From positions 1 through 64,000 of the forward strand of contig NZ_FOQM01000023.1 in NCBI RefSeq assembly GCF_900113735.1: a stretch of 64,000 nt of DNA, in the 5' to 3' direction. This document shows positions 53,799 through 62,520 of this stretch, piece by piece. The position numbers and the translations under genes are program-made. The DNA is from Bradyrhizobium sp. Gha. GTDB taxonomy: Bacteria > Pseudomonadota > Alphaproteobacteria > Rhizobiales > Xanthobacteraceae. Under the pieces are notes generated by a model. It saw only the letters and a list, made by a program, of their open reading frames with translations. It had not been told where the DNA came from and did not search any database. Position 1 is the first letter of the stretch; each line of letters starts with the position of its first letter.

Positions 53799-54125
53799 AT
53801 GAAGATCGTTCCAAGCATTGGCGTCATCGCAGCGGCCATCGCGGCGAGTGCCGTGGCGACCCCGAGCTTCGCGCAAGGCCCGGGTCCCTGCACGAGCTCA
53901 GGCAGCTACGCCGTCGGCGCAGAGGGGCCCGCCATGAGCGGCGGTCAGTTGATGGCCGGCGTCGGAGATTGTCGCCACCATCGCCACGCAAGGTGGCGCG
54001 ACAGCTACGGCTATTATCAGGCGCCGGCCCGCGGCTATGGCTATTATGACCGCGGCTACTACGATCGCGGATATGGATATGACGGCCCGGGCGTCACGAT
54101 CGGCGTCGGTCCCGATCGCTGGTAA
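53799..54125 (+). CDS. Small exported Tyr/Gly-rich protein
   Basis: A 108-residue protein: signal peptide MKIVPSIGVIAAAIAASAVA (cleavage after SFA), two cysteines (GPCTSSG; VGDCRHH) and a tyrosine/glycine-rich repeat tail (GYGYYDRGYYDRGYGYDGPG) ending TIGVGPDRW. GGAGGACAG precedes the ATG at 53799. Related short exported proteins occur in many rhizobia; function unknown. A 3' remnant of a paralogue lies at 38224. Confidence 0.72.
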   Translation: MKIVPSIGVIAAAIAASAVATPSFAQGPGPCTSSGSYAVGAEGPAMSGGQLMAGVGDCRHHRHARWRDSYGYYQAPARGYGYYDRGYYDRGYGYDGPGVTIGVGPDRW

Positions 54126-54134
54126 GAAGAGAGG

Positions 54135-54167
54135 AGAGAGGCCGCCGTCGAGGCGGTCTCTTTCTTT
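54135..54167 (+). terminator. Rho-independent terminator
   Basis: AGAGGCCGCC pairs with GGCGGTCTCT (one G-U pair) around GTCGA and is followed by TTCTTT. Same design as at 38263-38292. Confidence 0.75.
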
Positions 54168-54226
54168 GAACGAGGACAGCACCGGGCTTTAGGGGCCAGG
54201 GTCTTGGCGAGTGGGGATGGCTCCCG

Positions 54227-55093
54227 TCAACCTTCCACCCGATACAACCGCCACCGCGTCGGCACGCCCTTGAGCTGGTGGCTGCCGTGATCGGTGAGGC
54301 GGATCTGGGATTGCGCCGCGAGCAGGTCCTTCACCGCGCTCGAGACCAGGACCTCGCCGGCACGCGCCTTGGCGGCAACGCGGGTGCCGATGTGGAAGGC
54401 GAGACCGACCATCTCGCCGCCGCTGATCGTGTATTCGCCGGCGTGCAGGCCGACCCTGATGTCGAGGCCGAGCGTGCGCACGGCCTTCCGGATCGCGGTC
54501 GCGCAATTGATGCCGGCGGCCGGCACCTTGAAGGTCGCGAGCACGCCGTCGCCGGTCGTCACGACTTCCTTGCCGCGCGACGACTTCAGCTCCTTGCGGA
54601 CCGCGGCGTAATACAGGCCCATCACCTTGGTCCAGCGCGCATCGCCGAGCTTGGCGGCCTTTGCCGTGGAGCCCACGATGTCGACGATCAGGATCGTGGC
54701 GAGCGCCTGCTTGAGCTCGGCGCTGCCATTGGCGGATTTGCGCCGGGCCACGATGGCACCGCTTAGCGGTTCATAGTCATGGCTGCGCCGCCGCGCGATC
54801 GCGGATTTGGTGTAGTCCTGGGCGCGCTGCGCGGTACCACAACGGATCGTCTTCTCCTGCGGCAGGCGCGTCCAGTAAACCTTGCGGCTCTTCCCGGCGC
54901 CCTGAACTTCGACGGCGCCCCATTTCAGGAACACCGCCGAGCCGACCCGCCGCACACACCACGCCTTCGACGTGTATCCTGAGACGTTCGACTGATGGAG
55001 ACCGATGCGGAGGAATTTGGGCATGAGTTTGCGGGCCAACCGCTGGACCATTTCGCGGACCTGGAGCGTAGTTGGACGCTCGCGCCTTGGCAA
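54227..55093 (-). CDS. Class III adenylate/guanylate cyclase, short form
   Basis: A 288-residue protein. The N-terminal 125 residues hold a basic region without a known domain; the C-terminal cyclase domain (about 130-285) has ATILIVDIVGSTAKAAKLGD (first metal aspartate), VTTGDGVLATF (second metal aspartate) and IRVGLHAGEYTISGGEMVGL. It makes cyclic nucleotide from ATP or GTP. An in-frame ATG at 55051 could be the true start. It lies directly behind another cyclase gene on the same strand. Confidence 0.82.
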   Translation of the reverse strand: MPRRERPTTLQVREMVQRLARKLMPKFLRIGLHQSNVSGYTSKAWCVRRVGSAVFLKWGAVEVQGAGKSRKVYWTRLPQEKTIRCGTAQRAQDYTKSAIARRRSHDYEPLSGAIVARRKSANGSAELKQALATILIVDIVGSTAKAAKLGDARWTKVMGLYYAAVRKELKSSRGKEVVTTGDGVLATFKVPAAGINCATAIRKAVRTLGLDIRVGLHAGEYTISGGEMVGLAFHIGTRVAAKARAGEVLVSSAVKDLLAAQSQIRLTDHGSHQLKGVPTRWRLYRVEG

Positions 55094-55119
55094 CAGCGCG
55101 CGCTCGAGCAGTGCGACGG

Positions 55120-56325
55120 TTACGCTCCCGCGCCGGGCTCAAACGCAAACAGCTCGATCGGCTCGCTGAAGCCGCGGACCGCGTGCTGGCCGACTCGCTC
55201 GAGCGCGAACTCCGGCGTGACCAGCTCGGCAAAGTCGCGCGACAGCAGCACCGGCTTGCCGACCTGCTTGGTGAGCGCCTCGAGCCGCGAGGCCATGTTG
55301 ACGGCAGGACCGATCACGGTGAAGTCGAGCCGGCTGGTCGAACCGATATTGCCGTACATGACGTCGCCGACATGGACGCCGATGCCGTAGTTCAAAGGCG
55401 CACGGCCGGTGCCCTGGTTGCGCTCGTTCAGCGCGGCCATCGCCTGACGGGCCTCGGTGACGGCGCGCAAGAGATTGGCGCAGGCATTGGGCTGACTGAG
55501 CGGAAAGATCGCGAGCAGGCCATCGCCGATGAACTTCAGGATCTCGCCGCCATGCCGCGCGATCGGGTCAGACATCGCATCGAAATAGTCGTTGAGAAGA
55601 TCGATGACGTCGTCGCGCGGCCAGTTGTCGGAAATCTTCGTAAAATCACGCAAGTCACAGATCATGATCGCGGCGCTTACCGTTGTGCCGGTGCCGCGCC
55701 GTGTGGCACCGGCGAGAATCAGCTCGCCGGCATGGGATCCGACATAGGTCTCCAGCAGCGTGCGCGCCAAGCGGTTCTTGATGCGGATCTCGCTGACCAG
55801 CGCCAGCACCGGCAGCACGCTCTTGAGAGCGGCGAGGTGCGAATCGCCGAAACCGCCGGGCCGGTCGGTCGCGAACGTGATGAGATGACGCTTGCCGAGC
55901 GTGTGATAGAGCGGCCAGGCGACGTAGTCGGTGAGGCCCTTGGCCCGCATCTCGTCATAGAGCGCATGCTTGCGGCCGAGCGCCGGATCGCGTTCGAGAT
56001 TCTCGCGCACTTCGGTGGCGCCATCGATCAGCTCGTTGGCGGGGCTGCCGATATATTCCGAGCGCTCCCTCACATCGAAGTCGACCCGCCCGATCTCGGC
56101 CTCGCGCATGCCATCGGACCACATGATGCGGGCCCCCAGCCATTGCGGATGCTGGATCTGGACGTGAAGCGTCGCCCGCTTGAGGGGAATGCCGGCCTGC
56201 TGAAGGCGGATGCACATCTCGGCAAAGATGTTGTCGATGAAGCGCTGGTCGCGCGTACCGTTGGTCAGCCAATCGACGACGCCGGCGGCTTGCGTGGCGG
56301 AGGGAATCCTGTCTGGCGCGTTCAT
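55120..56325 (-). CDS. Class III adenylate cyclase with N-terminal sensor-like domain
   Basis: A 401-residue protein: an N-terminal GAF-like region (about 1-190; NIFAEMCIRLQQAGIPLKRA, YVAWPLYHTLGKRHLITFA) and a C-terminal cyclase domain with AAIMICDLRDFTKISDNWPR (metal D), LKFIGDGLLAIFPL (metal D) and GIGVHVGDVMYGNIGSTSRL. The N domain is one seen in many alphaproteobacterial cyclases. The ATG at 56325 (MNAPDRIPS) is preferred over that at 56403. Ends 26 nt before the second cyclase. Confidence 0.85.
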   Translation of the reverse strand: MNAPDRIPSATQAAGVVDWLTNGTRDQRFIDNIFAEMCIRLQQAGIPLKRATLHVQIQHPQWLGARIMWSDGMREAEIGRVDFDVRERSEYIGSPANELIDGATEVRENLERDPALGRKHALYDEMRAKGLTDYVAWPLYHTLGKRHLITFATDRPGGFGDSHLAALKSVLPVLALVSEIRIKNRLARTLLETYVGSHAGELILAGATRRGTGTTVSAAIMICDLRDFTKISDNWPRDDVIDLLNDYFDAMSDPIARHGGEILKFIGDGLLAIFPLSQPNACANLLRAVTEARQAMAALNERNQGTGRAPLNYGIGVHVGDVMYGNIGSTSRLDFTVIGPAVNMASRLEALTKQVGKPVLLSRDFAELVTPEFALERVGQHAVRGFSEPIELFAFEPGAGA

Positions 56326-56431
56326 ATCCTGGCCTTCAGCGGCGATCTTGATCCCCGCAGATATCGTGTTCCGGATCGGCCGCGTCAACCTGGCCAGTTG
56401 CACGGATTGTGCGCACTCGAAGGATCGTCGT

Positions 56432-57049
56432 CTAGCCGACCAGCCGGATCGACCCCAGCACAGTCAGCCCCGAAACGAGCGTCAACCTGGACGCCGCGGT
56501 GAGCTCGATCTTCAGCGTGTTGCCGCCGGGAATGACAAATGCCTCGCTATTGAGACGAATGCCGCAATCGCCTGATACCGCATAGACCAGATGCGTGCCG
56601 GCGGTGAGCGGCCGCTCGCAGGGCTCACGGAGCGCCAAAAGCTCGATCTCCGCCGCACCGCGCCGCGCCATCAGATTGACGACCTCGACCGGGCCGGCTT
56701 CGAGCTCCGTCACGATCTCCATCTCGCCTGCGAAGCGGACGGTGGTGAACGGCTCGCGCTCGTCGAATTGCTGCCCCGGCGCTTTCAGCACCAGCCCGCG
56801 CCCGCGGACCACCATCTGCAGGCGATCGATACCAGGCATGTGGGAGAACGGGCCCGGCGCCACGATCGGCGTGGCAGCAAAGCGCCACAGCAGGCTGTCC
56901 CAATCCTTCTCGGTCGTACCGGGCCGGTGCGCATCGGCGATGTCGGTCAAGATGCCGCCACCGTTCTTCCATGGCGAGCGGGTGTAGTCTTCGGATTTCA
57001 GCAGCGTGGTCTTCATGTGAACGCCCAAGCGAACGAATGCCTCCGTCAT
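56432..57049 (-). CDS. HutD/Ves-family protein
   Basis: A 205-residue cupin-like protein with the HutD hallmark LKSEDYTRSPWKNGGGILTD and DSLLWRFAATPIVAPGPFSH. HutD is often found with histidine utilisation genes and has no proven enzyme activity. An internal ATG at 57016 (MKTTLLKSE) fits the family start slightly better. No hut genes are near. It ends shortly after the cyclase gene starts, on the same strand. Confidence 0.82.
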   Translation of the reverse strand: MTEAFVRLGVHMKTTLLKSEDYTRSPWKNGGGILTDIADAHRPGTTEKDWDSLLWRFAATPIVAPGPFSHMPGIDRLQMVVRGRGLVLKAPGQQFDEREPFTTVRFAGEMEIVTELEAGPVEVVNLMARRGAAEIELLALREPCERPLTAGTHLVYAVSGDCGIRLNSEAFVIPGGNTLKIELTAASRLTLVSGLTVLGSIRLVG

Positions 57050-57058
57050 CTCAGCCGG

Positions 57059-57610
57059 CTATTTCCTGCCGCTGTCATAGACCTTCATGCCGGCCGCGGG
57101 ATCGAGATCGGTTTCAGTCGCCTCGGTAACGCGCGCCATCATCATGTAGAAGCCGAGCGTGACGATGGATTCGACGATCTCCTGATCGCTGAAATGTGCG
57201 CGAGCAGCGGCGAAGATGGCGTCGGGCACGCGGACGTTCTCGACCACCTCGCGGCCGAATTTCAGCAAGGCTCGCTCCGCCTCGTTCAGCGCGACCGCCT
57301 CGTAATCGCCGCGTTCCACCGCATCGACCTGGGCCTGCGTGCAGCCGACGCCGAGCGCGATGGGGACGTGCTGGCGCCACTCATAGGCGCCGCCTTCGAG
57401 CTGGGCGGCCTGCAAGATCAAAAGCTCGCGGTTGACGGCCGAGAGCTTCTGCTTGTGCAGGATCGAATTGCCGAGACGCATCGCGGGGATCATGTTGGCC
57501 TCGGCATGGGCCATCATCCGAAAGATGTTGAGCTTGACCGGCATGCGGTCGAACGAGGCGCGGATGTCGCCCCCCGTCGTCTCCGGATCAATCAGGGGCA
57601 GCCTTGCCAC
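57059..57610 (-). CDS. Carboxymuconolactone decarboxylase-family protein
   Basis: A 183-residue protein of the CMD/AhpD-like helical fold: RMPVKLNIFRMMAHAEAN, LSAVNRELLILQAAQLEGGA, YEWRQHVPIALGVGC, then SDQEIVESIVTLGFYMMMAR. The CXXC redox pair of AhpD is absent, so the enzyme would be a lyase or isomerase rather than a peroxidase. I choose GTG at 57610, behind AGGGAG, over the ATG at 57637, which lacks a ribosome site. It lies 9 nt ahead of the HutD gene. Confidence 0.8.
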   Translation of the reverse strand: MARLPLIDPETTGGDIRASFDRMPVKLNIFRMMAHAEANMIPAMRLGNSILHKQKLSAVNRELLILQAAQLEGGAYEWRQHVPIALGVGCTQAQVDAVERGDYEAVALNEAERALLKFGREVVENVRVPDAIFAAARAHFSDQEIVESIVTLGFYMMMARVTEATETDLDPAAGMKVYDSGRK

Positions 57611-57724
57611 GGTTTTCTCCCTTGGGTGGACAGCCATGACTGTTGACTAACGACCGATCGTTTCGCTAGTCAACCGCCGCGACGATCGAGCTCAAGTGAG
57701 TGGGTCGACAGCGGGAGCGCGGGC

Positions 57725-58264
57725 ATGAGCCGCATCTTCGGCGCGGTGCGCCAGAACGGATATGTGGTGCGGGACATCCACGCCGCGATGACGCACTGGA
57801 TCGACGTGATGGGCGTCGGTCCCTGGTATTACATGGACCGGGTCAAGACCGACTGGTTCCGTCATCGCGGCGAGGACTCGTCCGTCGAGATGAGCATTGC
57901 GCTCGCCAATTCCGGCGATCTCCAGATCGAGCTGATCCAGCAGCGCAACGATGCGCCTTCGCTTTACAAGGAGTTTCTGGACGCCGGCCATGAAGGCCTC
58001 CAGCACATGTCGTACTGGAGCCACGACTACCAGGCGCTCTACGACAAGGCGATCGGGCTCGGCTACAGGATCGGCCACGAGGGCCAGATCGGCGGTGACA
58101 AGGGACGCTTCGCCTATTTCGACACGCAGGCCCATCCGGGCACGATCATCGAAATCTCCGACATCAGCGGCACCAAGGGACCGTTCTTCGAAAAGGTAAG
58201 GCAGGCGGCTTTGAGCTGGGACGGCACGCGGCCGATCCGGGAAGTGGGTGGCGGGGCGTCATAG
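57725..58264 (+). CDS. VOC-family (glyoxalase-fold) protein
   Basis: A 179-residue protein with beta-alpha-beta-beta-beta modules: QNGYVVRDIHAAMTHWIDVM with VGPWYYMD, LQIELIQQRNDAPSLYKEFL, GLQHMSYWSHDY and GTIIEISDIS. Metal ligands are likely H in GLQHMS and E in IIEIS. It resembles proteins annotated as methylmalonyl-CoA epimerase-like or ring-cleavage-like, with no certain function. GGGAG lies before the ATG. It is divergent from the CMD-family gene. Confidence 0.82.
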   Translation: MSRIFGAVRQNGYVVRDIHAAMTHWIDVMGVGPWYYMDRVKTDWFRHRGEDSSVEMSIALANSGDLQIELIQQRNDAPSLYKEFLDAGHEGLQHMSYWSHDYQALYDKAIGLGYRIGHEGQIGGDKGRFAYFDTQAHPGTIIEISDISGTKGPFFEKVRQAALSWDGTRPIREVGGGAS

Positions 58265-58367
58265 GCTTCCTCGCTTGCCGAATGACAGGACGCGCCACGC
58301 CGTTGCCGGCCGCGCGATCCGTGCTAGCGTCTCCCCCCTTCCTGTCCCAGAGTTCAGCGAGGTAAGC

Positions 58368-59180
58368 ATGTCTGCGGCTGACAAGGTTTTCGCCGGCTCG
58401 GTCCCGAAACTCTACGATGAATATCTGGTTCCGCTGATCTTCTCCGTCTATGCCGACGACCTTGCGAGACGCATCGCCGCGCTATCCCCAGCAGACTTGC
58501 TCGAGATCGCAGCCGGCACCGGGGCGGTGACGCGGGCCGTGGCGGCACGGCTGCCTGCCGGTATCCGCTATGTCGCAACTGACCTCAACGAGCCGATGCT
58601 CGCGGTCGCAAAGCAGCGTCAGGGGGAAGATCCCCGCATGTGCTGGCGTCAGGCCGATGCGCTGGCCCTGCCCTTCGACGATTCCACGTTCGACGTCGTC
58701 TGCTGCCAGTTCGGCGCCATGTTCTTTCCGGATCGCAGCAAAGGTTACGCCGAGGCGAAACGGGTGTTGAAGCCTGATGGTACCTACCTGTTCAGCGTCT
58801 GGGACCGCATCCAGGACAATGTGTTCGCGGATGATGCGACCGTCGCGCTCGGCAAGATGTTTCCCGACGATCCGCCGCTGTTCATGGCGCGGACGCCGCA
58901 CGGCTATCACGACAAGGCCGTCATCAAGGCCGATCTCGAACGCGCGGGCTTCAAGGACATCTCGATCGAGACGCTGATAGCGATGAGCCGCGGGCCGAGC
59001 GCTGACTATGTCGCGATCGCGTATTGCCAGGGCACGCCGCTGCGCGGCGAGATCGAGGCCAGGGATGCGAGCAAGCTCGAGGCCGCGACCGACGCCGTTG
59101 CCGAGGCGATCCGAAAACGCCACGGCTCGGGGCCTGTCGAGGCGAAGATTCAGGCCTTGGTGATCACGGCAAGGCCGTGA
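58368..59180 (+). CDS. Class I SAM-dependent methyltransferase
   Basis: A 270-residue protein: motif I LLEIAAGTGAVTRAVAARLP (glycine loop near 46), motif II acidic YVATDLNEPML, then QADALALPFDDSTFDVVCC and AKRVLKPDGTYLFSVWD. Small-molecule methyltransferase of the UbiE/Coq5-like type; the substrate is unknown. AGGTAAGC precedes the ATG at 58368. The upstream open frame reads non-family sequence. Confidence 0.87.
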   Translation: MSAADKVFAGSVPKLYDEYLVPLIFSVYADDLARRIAALSPADLLEIAAGTGAVTRAVAARLPAGIRYVATDLNEPMLAVAKQRQGEDPRMCWRQADALALPFDDSTFDVVCCQFGAMFFPDRSKGYAEAKRVLKPDGTYLFSVWDRIQDNVFADDATVALGKMFPDDPPLFMARTPHGYHDKAVIKADLERAGFKDISIETLIAMSRGPSADYVAIAYCQGTPLRGEIEARDASKLEAATDAVAEAIRKRHGSGPVEAKIQALVITARP

Positions 59181-59207
59181 AGCGGGGCCGTGGACCCCAT
59201 CAGGGGC

Positions 59208-60767
59208 TTACCAAAAGCTCCGCTGCATCGGCTGTGGCGGCTGAAAGTACTGGTACTGGCCGCTGCGGCGGCGCGGACTGACGGGTTGCGGATCGCGCTG
59301 CCCAAAGAAGAAGAAGCCGTTTCCGCCATAGCCGCCGCCCCAGCCATCGTCGCTCGCCATTTCCACCGGCGGTGCGGTCGGCTTGCGCGTGATGAAGCCG
59401 CCTTGCGGATGGTTGCTCAGCACCGCGACGAACTCGGTGCGGTAGTTTGTCTCGCCGCTGAGCGGCTCGTCCGAGACGATGATCGACGAGCGCGGCAGCG
59501 CGGTCGGCCCGATACGATCCCAAACCTCCCGCGGGATGGTGATGCGGTCGAGCGCGTCCTTGGCGTTGTCGCCGTCGTCGATGGAGACGACGCTCCAGCG
59601 CAGGCCCGTGTCGTTCTTCGCCATCGCCGTGAAGATGTGCGTGCCGAGCGGCTGGTCGGGATTGCGGATGGTGACGGGAACCTCGATGCTGGTGTCGAAC
59701 ACCTCGCCACCGCCATCCGGCGCCGGCTTGTGCGTGTTGCGGCGCACGTAAAGCTTCTGCGTTGCACGGCTGATGTAGACAGAGACCGGCTCCATCGCGA
59801 GTTTTGCGTCCGTCGCGGCCTTCACGGCCTCGGCCTTCTTGGCCGCGGCGGCCTTGAACGCCTCCTTGGTGGCGGCAACGGCGTCACGCTTGGGCTGCGC
59901 GGCGGCCTTGGCGGCATCGAGCTGGGTTGTCGCATCCGCAGCCTTGGTCGCAGCCTTCTGCTTCAACTCATCGGCCTTTGCCTTGGCCTGGTCAGTCCTG
60001 GCGTTCGCAACCAGCTTGTCGGCATAGGCGTTCTCGGCGTCGGCGCGGGCTTTCTGCTGCTCGAGCTTGCGCAGCGACGCCGGCAACGATTGCGCCTCTT
60101 TCGCCGCCGCTGCTGCGGCCTTCTTGGCCTCGTCGGCCGCGCTCGCGGCTTCCTCCGCTTCCGCGGAGAGCTTGGCGGCACGCGCCGGAACCGCCGCGAT
60201 GGCCTCCTTGCTCGGCACGAACAGCGAGGGGTGCGAGAAATCGACCGGAGCGGCGTCGTTCGGCGAGATGATCACCCGCATGCCGATGCTGGTCTTGTCG
60301 AACAGGTTTTCGGCGAAACCGAAGGGCATGCGCACGCAGCCGTGCGAGGCGGCATAGCCGGGCAGCGGCCCGCCGTGCAACGCGATGCCGTTCCAGGTGA
60401 TGCGCTGCATGTTCGGCATCCAGGCATCGTCATACATGGTCGAGTGGTGATCCCTGTCCTTCTCGATGACGGCAAAGACGCCGGCGGGCGTCTCGCGTCC
60501 GGTCGTGCCGGTCGAGACTGGCGCGCGCAGGATCCAGCCCTCGGAATCGTAGAAGGTCACCTGCTGGCTCTTGAGCGACACGATCGCCATGATCGGCTCG
60601 CCCGCGTCGCGCGGCGCCACCGCCTCGGCGGCCTGGCGCGGCTGCTTGGCAGCGAGGATTTGGCTGGGGGCGGCCAAAGCGACCGCCGCCGCGAACATCA
60701 CAATTCCGGGGGTCCCCCAACGCCGGATCACCCGATGGGATTGCGCCGTCGTCATCAGGTCTTTCAT
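59208..60767 (-). CDS. L,D-transpeptidase (YkuD) with Ala/Lys coiled middle
   Basis: A 519-residue protein: signal peptide (about 15-40, WGTPGIVMFAAAVALAAPSQ), catalytic YkuD domain with HGGPLPGYAASHGCVRMPFG (131-150; nucleophile C144), a long alanine/lysine-rich coiled coil (about 195-325), then a second beta-rich domain and a glycine/proline/glutamine-rich tail. It forms 3-3 peptidoglycan bridges or attaches outer-membrane proteins. The coiled middle is an unusual spacer between the two folded parts. Initial ATG at 60767 kept. Confidence 0.87.
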   Translation of the reverse strand: MKDLMTTAQSHRVIRRWGTPGIVMFAAAVALAAPSQILAAKQPRQAAEAVAPRDAGEPIMAIVSLKSQQVTFYDSEGWILRAPVSTGTTGRETPAGVFAVIEKDRDHHSTMYDDAWMPNMQRITWNGIALHGGPLPGYAASHGCVRMPFGFAENLFDKTSIGMRVIISPNDAAPVDFSHPSLFVPSKEAIAAVPARAAKLSAEAEEAASAADEAKKAAAAAAKEAQSLPASLRKLEQQKARADAENAYADKLVANARTDQAKAKADELKQKAATKAADATTQLDAAKAAAQPKRDAVAATKEAFKAAAAKKAEAVKAATDAKLAMEPVSVYISRATQKLYVRRNTHKPAPDGGGEVFDTSIEVPVTIRNPDQPLGTHIFTAMAKNDTGLRWSVVSIDDGDNAKDALDRITIPREVWDRIGPTALPRSSIIVSDEPLSGETNYRTEFVAVLSNHPQGGFITRKPTAPPVEMASDDGWGGGYGGNGFFFFGQRDPQPVSPRRRSGQYQYFQPPQPMQRSFW

Positions 60768-61063
60768 GCCATTCCCCGGTTGCCTGTCCGCATTAGGTCC
60801 ATCATCGGTCAGATTGCGGCCTTTGGATTAAGAATTCGCAGCCACCATCTGTTCCGTATTTGGCGATATTCAGTCCGTCCCGGCGACGAAACTCTCTTAT
60901 ACGAGGGTCCGTGCGGGCGGAAGGCGGTTCACGGCCGAGGCCGGGCGGAGCTAGCGGTGACCGAGGCGGGATGCGGCGGAATGTCCGCTTTTAGAGGGGC
61001 GGCACAGGTGTGACCGGAATCACAGAGGTTGCGTCGGCAGTACGCCGGTGTGCTGGTCGTCGG

Positions 61064-61759
61064 TCAGACCTCGAGCCATTCCTGCCGCACGGCGGCGTTG
61101 GCCTTGAGCTCGTCAGGCGTGCCCTCGAAGACGACGCGGCCGTGGCCCATGATGTAGACGCGCTTGGAGATGCGCATCGCGATCGACAGCTTCTGCTCGA
61201 CCAGGAGAATGGCGACGCCGGCCTGCGCGATACGGGCGATGAGATCGCCGACCTGCTGCACGATCAGCGGCGCGAGCCCCTCGGTGGGCTCGTCGATCAT
61301 GATCAGGTCAGGGTCGCCCATCAGCGTCCGGCACGTCGTCAGCATCTGCTTCTCGCCGCCGGACAGCACGCCCGCCGCGGTATCGGCGCGCGCGGCGAGG
61401 TTCGGGAACATGTCGAGCATATCCTGGAGGCGCCATTTGCCGGGACGGCGCGTATCCTTGATACCGAGCACGAGATTTTGGCGAACCGTCAGGCTCGGGA
61501 AGATGTCGCGATGTTCAGGCACATAGCCGAGCCCGAGGCGCGCGATCTTGTAGCTCGGCAGGCCGGCGATGTCCTTGCCCTTGAAGCGGATCGTGCCTTG
61601 CGGGGCGACCTCGCCCATGATCGCCTTGACCGTGGTGGAGCGGCCGACGCCGTTGCGACCGAGCAGGCTCACGACCTCGCCGGCGCCGACGTCGAGGTCG
61701 ACGCCCTGGAGGATGTGGCTCTTGCCGTAATAGGCGTGGAGATCCCTGACCTCGAGCAT
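61064..61759 (-). CDS. livF: Branched-chain amino acid ABC transporter ATPase LivF
   Basis: A 231-residue ABC ATPase: Walker A region LLGRNGVGRSTTVKA (33-46) in which the usual lysine is R40, signature LSGGEKQML, Walker B LIMIDEPTEGLAP and a switch region VEQKLSIAMRI. LivF and LivG form the nucleotide-binding pair of HAAT-type transporters. Start codon overlaps the livG stop by 1 nt. The downstream side is free of genes for about 300 nt. Confidence 0.92.
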   Translation of the reverse strand: MLEVRDLHAYYGKSHILQGVDLDVGAGEVVSLLGRNGVGRSTTVKAIMGEVAPQGTIRFKGKDIAGLPSYKIARLGLGYVPEHRDIFPSLTVRQNLVLGIKDTRRPGKWRLQDMLDMFPNLAARADTAAGVLSGGEKQMLTTCRTLMGDPDLIMIDEPTEGLAPLIVQQVGDLIARIAQAGVAILLVEQKLSIAMRISKRVYIMGHGRVVFEGTPDELKANAAVRQEWLEV

Positions 61760-62520
61760 CAGTGCGCTTCCTCGCCGAGATAGGCTTCCTTGACCTTGGG
61801 ATCGCGGCGGATCTCTTCCGGCGTGCCCGAGGTGATGATGTGGCCGTAGACCAGCACCGAGATGCGGTCGGCGAGACCGAACACGACGCTCATGTCGTGC
61901 TCGACGATGACGAGCGTCTTGCCTTCGGTCAGCCGCCGGATCAGCGCTACGGCGCGGTCGGTCTCGGCGTGGCTCATGCCCGCGGTCGGCTCGTCCAGCA
62001 TGACGACGGTGGCGCCGCTCGCGATGGTGATGCCGATCTCCAGCTCGCGCTGCTCGGCATAGGTGAGCAGCCCGGCAGGAACGTCACGCCGGTGCGTCAG
62101 ATGAATATCGTCGAGAATCTGGGCCGTGCGCTCGCGCACTTCGGGCAGGCTGTCGACGTTCTTCCAGAACGCGTAGCGGTGTCCCGTCGCCCACAGCACG
62201 GCGCAACGGACGTTCTCCCACACCGTCATGCGCGCGAACACGTTGGTGACCTGGAACGAGCGCGACAGGCCACGGCGGTTGATTTCGAACGGCCGAAGGC
62301 CGGAAATCAGATCGCCGTTCAGCCTCACCTCGCCCGAGGTCGGCGCGATGTGGCCGCTGATCAGGTTGAAGGTCGTCGACTTGCCGGCGCCGTTCGGGCC
62401 GATGATGGCGTGGCGCTCACCCTTGGCGACGCTGAGATTGAGATCGCGGATGATGCCGACATTGCCGAAGCGCTTTTCGACGGCACGGACTTCGATGGCT
62501 GCAGAGACCGCTCCGCTCAT
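61759..62520 (-). CDS. livG: Branched-chain amino acid ABC transporter ATPase LivG
   Basis: A 253-residue ABC ATPase with normal Walker A GPNGAGKST (41-49), TYAEQRELEIGI in the signature position, Walker B VVMLDEPTAGMS and switch VEHDMSVV. The conserved end (VKEAYLGEE) is typical of LivG. It overlaps livM by 4 nt. Confidence 0.93.
   Translation of the reverse strand: MSGAVSAAIEVRAVEKRFGNVGIIRDLNLSVAKGERHAIIGPNGAGKSTTFNLISGHIAPTSGEVRLNGDLISGLRPFEINRRGLSRSFQVTNVFARMTVWENVRCAVLWATGHRYAFWKNVDSLPEVRERTAQILDDIHLTHRRDVPAGLLTYAEQRELEIGITIASGATVVMLDEPTAGMSHAETDRAVALIRRLTEGKTLVIVEHDMSVVFGLADRISVLVYGHIITSGTPEEIRRDPKVKEAYLGEEAH

Noticed and set aside
59190..61013. 607-residue plus-strand frame
   Set aside because: It is antisense to the L,D-transpeptidase and rich in Arg/Ala/Gly without any domain, so it is a shadow.
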